A stretch of DNA of 64,000 bases from Mariannaea sp. PMI_226 (GCA_024336345.1 JANFOG010000002.1:930001-994000), one strand, 5' to 3'. Positions 42,403 through 55,493 are shown, counted from the stretch's first letter. The notes: generated from the letters alone by a model not told the origin. A program made the numbers and translations.

Positions 42403-42828
42403 TCAGACCGCTCTCCAAAACGGTGACGCAACCACCATTCCACCTACTCCTCCTTCATCCTGATTGCCTTTCCTACACCACAGAGTTGCGAAGTCAATGT
42501 ATTCATACTCAAAACAAGCATGACTAACCGGCCGCGGAGAAGAAAGGTCTAATATCCGTAACCTATAGGTTGTGTGAGCATCGGTCCAATAAGAAAGGCA
42601 CGCACACACGCAGCGACACATTCCACTGCTGGCATAAAATATACACAACTTTGTGTCTTCATATGGGTTGATGCCGTTGCTTCCACTAGAAAAAAGGAAC
42701 ATAAATGACGTACGGGGGTCCTTGGGATGAGGGACGGCGGGAGGAGGGGTGGGCTCAGGCTCATTCTGTCTGGGCTCTTCAGCTTTGGTGGTATTGGAAA
42801 TAGTTTCAATCGTGGTAGCCATTGCCAT
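42403..42828 (-). CDS. Hypothetical protein, exon structure unresolved
   Basis: The first about 38 codons from ATG at 42828 (CACAATGGC context) encode a Glu/Pro-rich segment with good coding character (MAMATTIETISNTTKAEEPR). After the motif HPKDP a GTACGT donor occurs, and the single open frame continues only with poor, Cys-rich composition, so an intron probably starts there. A second intron-like element (GTTAGT to GTGTAG) lies at about 42532-42479. Downstream, one frame encodes WWLRHRFGERSENPRYEEDED up to about 42345, which looks like a genuine acidic C-terminus, but I could not connect it without a stop. The listed end is that of the uninterrupted frame. Family not recognised. Confidence 0.35.
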   Translation of the reverse strand: MAMATTIETISNTTKAEEPRQNEPEPTPPPAVPHPKDPRTSFMFLFSSGSNGINPYEDTKLCIFYASSGMCRCVCACLSYWTDAHTTYRLRILDLSSPRPVSHACFEYEYIDFATLWCRKGNQDEGGVGGMVVASPFWRAV

Positions 42829-45425
42829 TGTGATAAAAGTTGTCAAGGGTGGTTTGTAAGGCTTTAGCTGCAATGTGAAGGATTCAAGAAGCGCTGTTAG
42901 TAGATGATTTGTAGTCTGATGTCTTGGAGTGAAGGCTGTGATGTTGATTTGGCTTGATCACTTTTCATCTTCCAAGCAGGACACACTGATCTTTATACTT
43001 GAAAGTCTCTCATCATCATTCTCCCAAAGGGAACTCATCCGTAAGACACAAACCCGCAGAGGAATTACAACATCATCCCTTACGCAATTCACCCCGAAAT
43101 GTCTGGTCAGTTTCGAGCATCTCACCGCGTCACAAGCATACAAATCCCCTCACGAAGACATATCCGACCCGAGAGTTGCTCAAAGGTGGTCTTCTGTGTA
43201 ATGTAGTCGTCAACTCTTGGCGATGTTTAGCACACTCAGAGGATTTGACTTTGATGCAAGATCGAGCGCCCCCCTTTCAAAAGGTCCGGAACTGCCGAAC
43301 CATTGCTAGGAGCTGGTCGGAACTCAGTCTTCAACATTGCAGAACAAAGAAATCTTGGTGTCATTACGAAGGGCATGTACAACTATGGACCGTTAGGTGG
43401 CGTTTGCGAACGAGGATGCGGTTGGAAGCGGAAAGAAGCCACGGGTCGCATCTCAGTTCTTGTGTATCTCAAACCAATGAGCGTGGGTCAGCACGGTTTT
43501 GAGGCTTAATCTCAAGTTTGACAGCTTTTGATCCAAAAAGAACGAGGCAGCAGAGACATGACCCATTATCCAAAACGCCGAAAGCCACCGAAAGAGCCCT
43601 TCGAAGGTTCCTTCGAAATCGGCCCTTGAACTAGCAAGAGTCGCCACGGCCACCCAAGCGTCCGTATTGGTGCCAATATTTCGACATCTACATCACACAG
43701 CATCGGTTGAGGACATAACCGACATCCATTGTCCTGATTCTCGGGACCAAGCCACCGGTTCCTACCGCAAGAACCGCGTCGACCACAACAAGCAATGGAT
43801 CAAAACGCGCCCTACTGTTTCCGTAGCTGCTCCCAGGAAGCCAATCGGCAGAGTGCCGGGAAAGACTGCAGCGTCACGCAAAGCTTCGTGTTGCAAGATA
43901 GAGTAAAAGGGGTAACAGGCACGGTGCCACAGGCGGATCGCAGCCGCTGCTGCATCGTACAACAAAAGCACCTCAAAAGACAGGGCTCATTGCTTATCAC
44001 AAGGGGACCCCCCATCACCCAAAAGAATTTTCGGTAGTTACGCAATAACTGCTGTGAGGACGCCTCAGCACCATGGCAGCCAAACTTTTCTACGCCGCTA
44101 ACAAAGTCGTATGATAATCATCATGTCGGAAGCCCAACGCCGCTCAGCGAGAATAGTTGCATTCTCGTTGCATTCAAGACGATGTAACACGTTCTTGGAA
44201 GGGAGACCAGTCACTCTGGCACGCAATTTGACCGAAGACAAGTTGGCGAGTCGCAATCGGTTGATTTATCGGTGCGCAATATGAAATAGTGTAAGGAGAA
44301 AAAAGAGAAGAAAGCCAGACCAACGGAGGTCCACTCGGCTATAGATAAATTACCTGGAGGTGGTTGATTAGCTTCCTTTTCCGTCACGTGAGCTGTCCAA
44401 ACTGATCCCGCTAGTGCGTTCTATAAATTTCTGCCTCCCACCTCTTCTTCTGACTTCATCCTCCCAACCACCATGACAAGAAAACACAACCGGGGCATTT
44501 CCAATTCTGTCCTCCCCTCGGGAACAAATTGATTCAGCTCAGCGAATAGTTGCATTCGCCTCGACATGCCCAGGTCCGATGTCAGAAAGGAACGTGTCGC
44601 AAGCACCTAGCTACCCTTTCGCCCCAAGCTTCTGATTCGAGGTTCCGGTGCGAAAGTGGCTTGATTCTTGGCCTCACCTTTGTCACCAAACCAACCTTTT
44701 TGCGAACGCACAAGGCAGGACGCGGACGTGAGGGAGTTCCTATTGATGCACCAGACTGGTCCTGGCTTCGTTGATTGCTGTTGGTTTTTATGCAACCCAA
44801 GCTGGCCCTCTGCAGCATCATATCCCCATTTTTTCCGCCCCTCCGAGGACACAAGTGTTTCCATACGTGAGACAAGAGTGAGTGGTGAGAGTGCACAAAC
44901 AAGAAACCGAAAGTCCGCTTCGGCGGCACCCACGCATTGCCTACACCTCGCGTTTTCAATGCGCAAGCGTGTCAACTTTATTTTTATCGTTCGATGTGGG
45001 AGAACAATCCAAAGGTCTAGACAACCAGTCCGCTCCACCCTGCTGTCATAGAATTGAATGTGATAGCAGGACTAAAATCGGGCAAACATGCTTTCGTCTA
45101 TCTCTGTCCCAAGTGAAATCTCGTCTCGCAAGCATAGATTTTGTCTATGTATGTATGTATATGTATATTGTATGTACTTCACAAAAATACAAATCTTAAT
45201 TCATATGCAATCAAAACGCTCAATTCTCCGTGATAACCTTGCCCATCATGTCGCCTTTGTACAAGGGGTAGAACCGTATTCGCCGCCGCTATCCGAAACT
45301 TGCATTACCATTGCACCGTTACAAAAGTCGTTGCCTTCTTGATCATCTTATTCCTGAACCGTCCTGAACCGTCCTGAGCCGTCCTGAGCCACGTCTCAAA
45401 GCATCCCAACCTGACAGCACTCATT
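42829..45425. other. Long intergenic region
   Basis: 2.6 kb with many short overlapping frames but none with consistent coding character. A 10-bp tandem repeat (45353-45390) and a GTAT-rich run (about 45145-45175) occur near the end. No RNA gene or mobile element recognised. Confidence 0.55.
45353..45390. repeat. 10-bp tandem repeat CCTGARCCGT, about 4 copies
   Basis: Four consecutive units, two with A and two with G at the sixth base, just downstream of the Zn2Cys6 gene's stop codon. Confidence 0.9.
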
Positions 45426-47806
45426 TTACGCAGAGTCCCCCCAAATGATCTTATCATCTCTGAAAGACATCAGGAACCTTCCCACGAGGCGACCAGTGTA
45501 GTACATTTGTGGATCCCGTGGATATGGGTGCTTTTCATGATCGCTCTGAGGAATAGGGTCCCAGCAAACGTACGTGATATCTTGCCCTAATGGTGGTGAT
45601 GGCCCTGTCAGCAATCTCGTTCTTACCGTGACGGCGGTGTGATTTTGTGTGGGGGGGAATACTTACAGAGGTCGCCATAAAAGAATTCCCTCAGTTCCCG
45701 GACCAAGTTGATCGCGGGCTGATCTAGCTCGCCTTGCTCAATGAAACTATCGTCGAGCAAGGGGTTGAAGCTCTTGGCATTGGCTTCCTTGGTGTGTGTC
45801 TGATACACTTGGTGGAACTGATACGCAAACTGCTTGAATGGCATGTTCTCTACCTCCTTGCAGGTGTTGAGCGCGACACTTCTCTCGTACTGGAAACGAG
45901 ACCCTTCCCTGATGCCGATTTCATTTTGTGTCACCACGAAGACGTCAGCCGCCGTTTCAATGGCTTCCATGAAAAGACAGAGAACCAGGAATGATGCCAG
46001 GCAAGGGGCCCATTCCCTTCGGGATTTGGGCTTGAGAGACTTGGAGAAGTGCTCAAAGAGTTGCTGCGTCTCCCGCATCATCATTTCGTCAATCACAGAC
46101 TTGATTTGTCGGGCCAGCAGTCGGGGAGTGTAGGCATTGGCGTTAATTGGCATCATTCCGGTGGCTTGGAGGGAGTCCAGGCAGCCCACGGTGAGGCAGA
46201 GGTGGCGCGTCATGATGTAGTGCATACCGTAAATCGATAGTGCCCTTTTGACCATGGGGGAATCAGATTCTTCGGCGTAGCGCTTGACCACCTGAATTAT
46301 CCTCCTCGGCAGCAAGGTGTGCATGAATGAGTCGGTAACTTGTTCCGGGAATGCAGGCTCGTCCACCAAGTCTTTGACATACTTCTTGGCACGCTTCTTA
46401 AGCATTTCTCTCTCGGAAGAGTCCTTAAACTCGAGTCCGATGGCCGCTGAGTTTTCGGCTCGGAGTTTGATTCTATTTTGGCCTGTGTTGAGATGCCAGT
46501 GCTGTACAGCCTCCACGCCCTTCGGAGTGAAAAACTTGGCTTCGACAGCCAGCACTGTGGAAAAAAGAGGACCAGAGAACAGCTCTACGGAACAGGTCTG
46601 CTCGACTCCCCTCAGGACAAATCCTTCGACGTGGTCGCCAATGAATTTGGTCATCTCCTCCTTGCGGAAATGGCCACGAATGAAATCGGGAAACAGGATA
46701 GGGATGAAATCTGCAAACTGCCAGCATACAACCTGGGGTACCTGAATCATGAGCTTCTTGCAGCTTTTGCAGGGTCTCTCCTTGTCACATTTGACCTTTC
46801 GGCTGTGGCAGCAAAAACAGGCACCAAGTCGTCGAACTTGTAGTGCATTTTCCTTAACAGCGTTGGCCAGCGGTCCCTTTCGTCCTCGCTGGCTGGTTCG
46901 CATCGCTTCAAAACACTCGAAAGGGTTGGGTCGACCAGCATGGGCAGAGATGGAAGTGGGTGTGACAATGACAAATTTTCCAGACTGTTCAGTCTTTTTT
47001 CTCTCGATTTTACCAGTCTTGACCTTGCGGATCTGGTCTGTGGGTGACCTGCTGCGGCCAGAACTTGCGCTAGGAGAGGAGCTGGTATGAGAGTTCACAC
47101 TTTTCGGAGACGAGCCACTGAAGTCATCCATGATGAACATGCCCGTTTCAGTGCCTCGAGGGTTTGTCGGATTCCATGGCGGGACATTGGCATCCGCCTG
47201 GAAAGGCATAGGGATGTTGAGGTCGACTTGGGGAAATTGAGACTGATTCTCTGAGGCGACTGGAAACAAGTCACTCTGGAAGGTAGTCATGAACGGTGAT
47301 AATTCTGCTTCATCATCAGCACCACGCGACGAGCATGACCCCGCTCTCTGCATTACCGGCATACCATTTAGTTCCTGGGAAGGAATTTGGCTCGGATCCT
47401 GCTGTTGGAAGAGATACTGCTGCGGTGTCATGAATCCCGAGACTTGGCCAAAGCCTCCATCTGTGGTCGGGGGAGCTGTTGTGTTGGCAAAGATATCTGG
47501 GCTGGGCTGGTCTGTGGGAAGGGTAAATGCGGTATTGCTTGGAAAGAAGACGGACTGATCCATCTCGCCAAGGAGGAGGGGGGAGGCAGATGTGATCGAT
47601 GGTGATGGGGTGTTTCCAGGGACATGTCTGATGACGGTGAAGCTATTCAAGCTACCACTGGCAGGATCAGACAGGAAGCCGATAGAAGAGGGTGTCGATC
47701 CGGCAGCATAGTCGATGTACTGCCAAGACTCTTCCGTCTCGGCAGAGGAGTCGAAACCGTACGGTGAGGACCCGTTAGGTGATGGTTGAGGACTGACAGA
47801 GGCCAT
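45426..47806 (-). CDS. Zn2Cys6-type transcriptional regulator with central cluster (2 exons)
   Basis: Predicted 772-aa protein. Exon 1 (47806-45667) encodes a Ser/Pro/Gln-rich N-terminal half (1-280), probably an activation region. A basic patch (KVKTGKIERKK) comes next, then a central Cys cluster at residues 330-361: CFCCHSRKVKCDKERPCKSC then a Cys 11 residues later. The first four spacings fit a Zn2Cys6 binuclear cluster (CX2CX6CX5CX2C); the last gap is longer than usual. The C-terminal half is helical. A 62-nt intron joins exon 2 (45604-45426), encoding DITYVCWDPIPQSDHEKHPYPRD and ending RDDKIIWGDSA, a tail I believe is conserved in ascomycete homologues. Target genes unknown. Confidence 0.82.
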
Positions 47807-49015
47807 TTTGTTTTATAGCCCTTCGGCTTGGTAGGATAGAGTATTATTGGGAATCCAGGTGCGAGTTGGTAGGTGTTCAAGATGAAAAGAATGGCCAGAT
47901 GCCAACTGGTAGCTAGGTGTCTGGTGTTGGTTGCAGGACAGGTGCACGGAGGAGATCCAGGACAGATGAGTATATGCTTGAGGATGAACAGTTATTGGTC
48001 ATGCGACCAACTTCCTGTATGGTTTAGTTGCAGGAGGCAGGCGAAATTGTCCTTGTCGTCGATTTCGGAGCCGTCATCTAGAGTCGCAAGTATGGCTCAA
48101 TATTGAGGTTCACAAAAGTCGCAGGTCGCAAGTTGCAGTGGCAGTGACCATATACACTTGCCCGCTCGTCGTCAGCAATCCAGTCTTGCGAAAACGGTGG
48201 AAAGGGGAGAAAAAGCAACGGAGCACAGCTCTCGTGGCTCTTTTGGATGTTTTAGATGATTTTTTTCCCCGCCGCCGGTGAAAGAATTGAGGAATACTAT
48301 GTACAGGCTCATCCGGATCGCCCTCGGTCGACATTCTTGGGGTTGTCGTGGGGCGTAATGCTCGCCATCGCCATCGACAGGCTGGGACACTAAGCCCAAT
48401 TGGCGACCGACTGGGCGTCGCAGCAGTTTTGACAAGGCCTTTGCTCCTTGTTGGAAAGTTACTAACTCGGGAACCAATCAATATTGCACATGCACCCAGG
48501 GCTGTCTGCAGGTTGAGCTATTCCCAATTTGATGGGCTGCTGTGTGGATAATTATTGCATAAGTTGGTCATAAGCTCATATGAGGTTAGCCTGATGGTCA
48601 TAAATTATAATGTCGTGCGACGGAAAAATCATGGCCGACAACCAATTGACAAGTTTGGGGGGGAGGGCCTTGAGGCAGCGACTGTAATCCAACTCAGCCA
48701 CAGGGGTAAGGAGTATCAACTTTAGGTTTCTATGCAGAATATGGCGTTTGACGGCCTCAAATTCACCCAGTCACGCGCAAAATACGTCACATTTTTGGGG
48801 TAGTACAGGCATTGATACCTATTATTTGGTAGCACAAAATAGTGAGGAAAAGGAAAGCCGTGAGATGGATAATTGGATCACAAACTAATTATCTTCTTCC
48901 TGGTGTTGAAACTTACCCTGAAGGCTTCCGTGGCGAGAAAAACTGTGTGACATCCTGTGGAAGTGAGCTATATGTATGCAATTATCTGGCTCTGGAAACA
49001 CACAAGCACAGAAGA
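47807..49015. promoter_or_regulatory. Upstream region of the Zn2Cys6 gene
   Basis: 1.2 kb between the regulator and the tRNA. No gene is supported; several open frames near 48110-48550 are short and overlap on both strands. Confidence 0.5.
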
Positions 49016-49087
49016 GGTTCTGTGGTCTAACGGTCATGACTCTGGATTTTGATTCCAGCAGCGAGGGTTCGACTCCCTCCAGAACCT
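49016..49087 (+). tRNA. tRNA-Gln (anticodon UUG)
   Basis: A 72-nt cloverleaf. The acceptor stem GGTTCTG pairs perfectly with CAGAACC. The anticodon stem CTGGA/TCCAG closes a 7-nt loop TTTTGAT with anticodon TTG. The T arm is GAGGG-TTCGACT-CCCTC. B box GGTTCGACTCC and A box TGGTCTAACGG are present. There is no intron. A T6 run at 49090-49095 is the Pol III terminator. It decodes CAA. Confidence 0.95.
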
Positions 49088-49089
49088 AA

Positions 49090-49095
49090 TTTTTT
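49090..49095 (+). terminator. Pol III T-run terminator of tRNA-Gln
   Basis: Six T residues starting three bases after the tRNA discriminator base. Confidence 0.85.
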
Positions 49096-50237
49096 GCGGG
49101 TCTAATCGAGAGCGGGCCCAATAAAAGCCGTCTCTGGGTTTCAGTCAGAGAACCAAGACAGAGCCAATATGCTAGCGGAAACTGAGCCTTGCCAGGCGGT
49201 AACCTGGAGACCGCCTGTTATTGGCAAATTCAACCATGCAAATTAATCCGTATGCATCGCTCGTCGAGGACTCCTTCTATTTTTGACAGTTTATCTCTTT
49301 CTCTTGACCAAGTGCAAATCGGTGCAAAGGAAGCTGTAGTTTTATGTATGTCACGAAAAAAGAAGGTGACATGAAAACAAATAGGGCATCATCTCTCTTC
49401 CCCATTGCCTAACTTTCCACCATCTCCCAATAGTTGCAATAGCCCCACGCTTCACAGAGACTCAGCAGAAATATCGTTACAGCAACTCGAAGGATATTTG
49501 TATTTCCACTCGCTATCTAGTTCCCAAGCCTACACGGTTATGACAGCCTCCCGGCATCCCGCCTCCTGTGCAGTGCCCAAGGCCAGCCCCTTGCATAGCC
49601 TCATTGATTCCTAACGTTATTCATAAGTGCACGACAGAGACATGTCCTGTCATGTACCCTTTCCCAACCACAGACCCTGACTACCATAGTATCTAGTTGA
49701 AGATGTGGCCCCTGGCCCGAATTCCCTTTATCCCGCACATTCAAAGACCATCAGAGCTCGAAATAGAAAACCAAAAACATGCGAGACGCCGAAAAGTCCA
49801 GCGCTGACGACAACGACCTGGGAAATTGAAGTCGCTCAAATTGCAGGCAGATATAAAACAAGAAAAAAAAACACAAAAAAAAAAAACAATCACAGCAGCA
49901 AAAGCGCAAAAATCAAATCAAATATAAACAAACTCCTGGCAAGCTCCAAGCGATGACCTTCCCTCCCCAATCAAGGGGCCTGTGTTCCTTGGTCATGAGC
50001 CATGGGTTGGCATGCGTGCCAAAAACCGCTTCATAACATCAAAACATTATCATATCGCAATCTAACGTCATGAAGTTTCACCAGGAGGCGGTACTTCAGT
50101 CCGATCCTTGTTTTCTGCTCGGGGGCCGTATCCGAGATCGGCCAGTTCTCATTTCCTGTGCAACAGGAAGTAATATAAACGTGATCATGTCGTCGAGCCA
50201 TCATGGCCGACTTGTCTTAGTTAGAAAAGCCATCCAT
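49096..50237. other. Intergenic region
   Basis: 1.1 kb; includes an A-rich stretch with A9 and A12 runs (about 49862-49890). Presumably contains the 3' untranslated region of the next leftward gene. No gene supported. Confidence 0.6.
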
Positions 50238-51393
50238 TTAAGATCGATACCGCGCGGCGGCTCGCTCTTTGATTTGCTTCTCAGTGGAAACGTATAACCT
50301 ATCAAGGTAGTCCATGGCGGATGCATCCTTCAGGATCTTGGCCACCTGAAGACCGGCCGAGATCAGCTGAAGGATGTTCCTGTCATCCTTGAGAGGGCGG
50401 CTCTGGTGCTTGGCAGCATGCCGCATCTCCAAGGAGTTTTCCAATATGGTGACAAACTGCTTGATTTGTCCATTGTACAAAACCCGAGCGGGGATGCGTC
50501 GCTTCGTCGCCAGCCGCTTGAGCAGATAGACCCATTCGGTCCATTCTCTATCCTGCGACCGCTCGACAGGTCTCATATCCTGAGTCAATGGAATAGGGAA
50601 CTGATACTTGGCAACGAAATCGTATGCACATTGCGAAAGCCGATCGTTGACCTGACTGAGGACACTATCCTGTTCCTGAACGTGGAGATTGGTGGGCAGA
50701 TGGGGCAATTCTCGTTCCTGCAGAGCAATCACATCGGGAGGTGGTCGCTGCAAAAACTGATGTGGGCCATCGAACTCGTCTCGGTTTGAGGGACGTCGTT
50801 GCGACCTTCCTCCCTTGGGGTTATGCTTCGTCTTGCCGTTGGGAGCAGCAGTAGCTGAGCTGTCCAACGAATAGTCTGAAAGATTGGGGGATGCGATGAT
50901 ATCGTCAACCGAATCGGTCGGCGAGTACCTATCCTGAATATCCCACGCCTGGGAGTTGTGGCCTATGACTCCATTTCCGTACGAACCAGATGGAGGCCGC
51001 GTACTGTAAGACGGGCCTGCTTGATACATTGACTGGGGTCGCTGTCTATGACTATTGGAGCTTATGGGCACTCCGCTAGCTAAGTTATATGAACTGGATG
51101 AATAGTTGACACTGCAGAATAATATCTTTAGTAACTGTCAGATGAAGTGTACCAAGTAAGCCCAGGCTTACCTCGGTGTTTGGTAAAAAGCATTCTCGAA
51201 ACCTCCATGCATCTGGGGTTCGACAAATGAACTAGCAGCGATCGATCAGCCAAAAATTCCTCGATGAGATCTCGCAAGGATGCTAGGATACTGAAGTAAC
51301 CTACCTCCGGGTCGGGTTCCAGGCGCCACTGGACATGGTAGCGGGAGATCTGTAAACAAATTCGGGCTGGCTCATGTCGTTGTCCTGGGTCAT
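50238..51393 (-). CDS. Unknown protein with disordered N-terminus and helical C-terminus (3 exons)
   Basis: Predicted 340-aa protein. Exons are 51393-51305, 51231-51172 (a 60-nt micro-exon) and 51111-50238; every join is phase 2 after an AG dinucleotide. The micro-exon encodes SFVEPQMHGGFENAFYQTP. Residues 1-170 are Ser/Tyr/Pro/Gln-rich and probably disordered, with a basic stretch (GRSQRRPSNRDE). Residues 175-340 are a charged helical domain including DREWTEWVYLLKRLATKRRI, DDRNILQLISAGLQVAKIL and a C-terminal KQIKERAAARYRS. The helical part looks conserved and structured, but I do not recognise the family. No membrane segment or signal peptide. Confidence 0.78.
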
Positions 51394-53410
51394 GATAGGT
51401 AAAGTAGCAACGGCAAATCTTTTGGGAAAGGACTCGGCGAGACCGGTGGCTGATAAAAGGAAACCCACAAGAGTTTGAAGAATCAAATCGAGTTGGGCCT
51501 GAGGGTTCAAAAAAGGAAAAAAAAAAGAATTTAAAAAAAAGCGACTAAAATCCGATGGATAACTTGCACAGTATGGAGCCTTGGGGTGAGATACTTGGGT
51601 CCTCCCCCTCCCCCCCAGAAAAAAAAGCTGGTTCCAATCACTCTTTGGGAATCCAGGGTTTTTTTCCTGAGGTGTCGATTTCCTGGGTAGGTACAACAGT
51701 AGTTACCAAGATAGGTTTTTCCTGTCGGTGATTTAGGCGGTGTGTCCTCTAAAAGGGTCCAGGTAGGCCAGGTAGGGTAGGTCCAGTTCAGAGCAGCGGT
51801 TTAAATAGTAGCTGGTCCGACTTTGCAGAAGCAGTGAAGCACAGAGGGTCGTGCACGGGGCTAGTGAGCCAGCAAGCGGTGTCTGAGAGAGAGCCGATTG
51901 AGCTGGCACTGAGTGAGGCTCGGAATAGTGTCGATTTTATCTTCGTTCGTGAGGCATCAACAGGGGAACCTAGGTTGCATGTCAAGGCAGGTAGGCAGGC
52001 AGATCCCGGGCGCGATAATGCCATGCGTGTCCCTTCGGTATGGAATAGGAAGTACGAATATGGATACGTGGGCGACAAGAGATGTTTCGTTCGCTAGCAG
52101 CGGAGTTTGTTTGACAGGGACCGGGACCCGGGACCATTCACGTCGAAGCCAAACCACCGAGGTCGTTTCTGGCAAGATTTGCAGAGCAAGTTCACTCCCA
52201 GCACTCCAAGATGTTGGAAAGTTGGAGGGTTCCAGAGTCCAGCTGGCAGGAGGAAGAGGGCCGAGACGGTCTGTTGGCGATGCAGGAAAGACGATGAGTG
52301 CACCGTCATCGGGTGCCCGTTGAGATCTCGTGAGTAAGTGGGACACAGGGCTTGCCTCGAAGGGAAGAAGAAGAGGGGGGGGGAGAGGGCCTGTGCTTGA
52401 AGATCAAATCATAGCCCGGGTTCTGACAGCACCAGGTAGCCGAGGAAGATAACTAATTGGGAGAGAGAAGTACTTGGGAAGCGAAGACGAAGCAGGAATT
52501 ACGAAACGCAAAAGTAAGGCAAGGTACACGACAGGCAGAGAATGGAGATTTTTTTTCTTCCTTTGCCAGAGTCTCTCTGTCTCTCTCTCCAAGCCCAGGA
52601 CTACCCCAGATGTTTGTGGTTGAAGGGGTAAGAAGCTTGGCCTGGGCGAGGCAATTTCCTTGGCCCGGGTACCACGGGCACCAATTGGGCGCTGCCGCGC
52701 TGGCCGTTGTTGCCCAAGACAAGCTGGCAGCATCAGGTAGTGATGACCTCAGGTAAGACAGCCGGGAGCAGGGGACTTCCCGGAAGGACGAGGAGCGGTC
52801 AATGGGTGGACCGAGAGAACAGTCGGGCACCAACCGGCCTGAATCAATGCCAGCGAACAGGTATGGTATGGCCAGTACCAGCACCCAATCGTCCCGAATT
52901 GATGCCCATGCCCATGCCCATGCTCTTCCTTGCCCACACTTACACAACAACCACACACCTTTGCCGTCGTCCAGGATCGTGATCATGGGTTGTCATTTGC
53001 AAAGATAGCACCTCGCCCATACGATGCCCGTATTCCGTCCACAGAAGGCAGTTTGCTTCCTTGTTTGCGTGCGTGCGTACGTGCGCGTGTGTGTTTGAGC
53101 CGCCGCCCACATCATCTGCATCGTCAAGGTCGATGCAATGCGACAAGGATGATTTGACACCGAGGACTGGGCACCGGATCTTGGGCCTGGGACATTTCGT
53201 TGCGATAGAACCCCAGACTTCAACTGGAGAAAGCGCCCCATGGAAACGTCATTGAACGACCACTACCCTTCGACTTGGCTCTGACGTCGATCAGACAGCT
53301 GGAAGAGCGTGTCTCAGGAAAAGGAGGTTGAAAATGGCGGCGAGGCACCACGAAAGAGACAGAAGCTGAAGCCCTCTCCACACCGGTAAGGCATCTGAAG
53401 GCACGAGAAG

Positions 53411-53430
53411 CAATCAATCAATCAATCAAC
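53411..53430. repeat. (CAAT)n microsatellite
   Basis: Five CAAT-like units in the large gap at 51.4-56.3 kb. Confidence 0.9.
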
Positions 53431-55493
53431 CGCTTCATCAAAACGCTACAGTATAAAAAGCGTACAGAACCAGTGTCTCTTCACCGCTGGTGCTGATGCA
53501 GCCAAGCGGCTGCATCGGTGCTGCATGCTGCTCCACCAGCTCTGCTGGTTTGTCGTCGTTGAGTTGAGGAGTTGGCTGGCAATCACGGAAGCTTGCATCC
53601 TTTTTGTTTCAATGTCTCAAGTCTATCAAATTTCCCTTTTTGATAACTTTTTTTCCCCTTCTCTTTTTATCCTTTCTTTTTCTCTTCCCGTGATCCATCT
53701 TCGATTCAGCTGCTCTCAGACACCTCAAATTGTGGACCGTGCCAACGCAGGGAAGATGCGATCGAGGCGGGTGTTGTGGGTACCGAAGACTAGTCGAAAT
53801 ATATTCTGCAGAACGTCATTTTGAGGTCAACCGATCAGAAAGATTCCCAAACTCATTTCCTCATTTGGCTGGTGCCAGTCGAGGGAGTGTATCTGCGATC
53901 AGGCTAGAGATCTCGCCCCAACAGAAACATCATGCGCCAGATGGTTGACCGACGATGGACGATGGGGGCATATAGCATGGCATGGCATGGCATAGCATAG
54001 GCATATGCATGTGACGCAGCACACGCATGGATTATCGAAAACGAAGATTTTTTTTTTTTTTGGCATGATAACCATCCCTGGGACTCGTTCGCCCTGCGTG
54101 TCTAATAAGACACAAGGGTCAGCCTCGACAGAAATGGACTTGAAACCTCAAGCCTGTTATCTCATTATCGGCTCACTAAACAATGACAACACAACTAAGC
54201 CTCCTATTTTGACGCCACATGCGGCAACACGTTGAGACAGCTTATAGACGGGGCTTTCTGTTTCAGTACGCCTATGGCTGGGAGGCTGGCCACGCGGCGA
54301 TGTTAGGGGGTGTGAAAACGTGCCATCTCTTTCAACCTCTCTGCTTAATCTTGAGTCTCCAAGTTAAACAGGCTATGAGGTGGCACGTTAATACTTGCTG
54401 GTAATCTATAGCCCAGAGTTACATACTCATACGTAGTACCTAGTTAATCACAACCATGGGCTGATTATTTATTTAGAGTACTAATTAAGTGTTTACTGCT
54501 AAGTGTTGGCAGTGCTAACGAAAAGCGGGAAATGCTGGCAAAAACAAAAGGCCCAGGTGAGAATGAACTACCACGGGATAGTCTTCTCGCCGACCTCACC
54601 CCCCTTCCAATTTCCCAGCGGCAGGACTGGATTGGAATCTCATTTGGTTTTTTGCCTGGGCGGGTCGGCCACCATTTAAGCCTAATAGCAGCGCGCGCGC
54701 TTAACAGGAAAGAAGGTGTGCAAGAATACCTGGGTAGGTAAGTAAGGATTCAAATAATTGACACAACCGAAGACACCTCGAGAGGAGAACAAAAAAAGCC
54801 CAGACGTGTTGTCGGAAGTCGAAAAACCACTCGGCCGAAACGGACTAGCACGCAGCGGTAGTGTGAAGCCTTAAGCCTCCAGTGTTCCGCGTAAGGGCAA
54901 GGTAAACTTTCATCGCCCGCACGTGGCTTGATGATCAAACGGCTCAACATGAAAGCCCCAAACCTAGACCGATCCCTTGGTGCCCCCTTATCCATATTAT
55001 TCTTATCCCCCAATCCAACTGCCGATACCATGGGTAATTAATTGCAGTCTGCCCTAAAATTAACATTCCATCCCCCACTCGCCATGATCGATCTCCATCA
55101 GTTCTGCTCCTCTCATCACGTCCTCCGAATGGTCTCCACCCACGGGCCGGACCTCCGTGGCAGTAGGGTCATTGCTGGCCGTCACTGGCCACCACTCGCT
55201 ACCGCTTGGGGAATTAAATAATCCGGCTCTTGTTCAAAGGCCCTCGCCGGATCCTTCCCCGTTTGGAGCATGGAGCCCTGAGCCCTCGATCTGCGTAGGA
55301 TCTTGGTTCCCTCACTATCATCTTCGGGGCAAGTATGTAATTCTCCGTCAGCACTTACACAGTCGTTGATTAGCTAGCTTACGGACAAAGTCAGCCTACT
55401 AAGGTACTAATACATATAGTACTATGGTATGTAGACTACATGGCACGGGCAACAGAAGGGCTTCCACTCGACTGATGCTTGCGGCCAAAGTTC

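Noticed and set aside
43303..45038. Several overlapping ORFs of 60-140 codons
   Set aside because: They overlap on both strands, lack consistent codon character and show no motif; treated as non-coding.
51957..52986. Minus-strand ORFs of 129 and 177 codons in the large gap
   Set aside because: Low-complexity sequence, non-ATG or poor starts, mirrored by ORFs on the other strand; no domain recognised.
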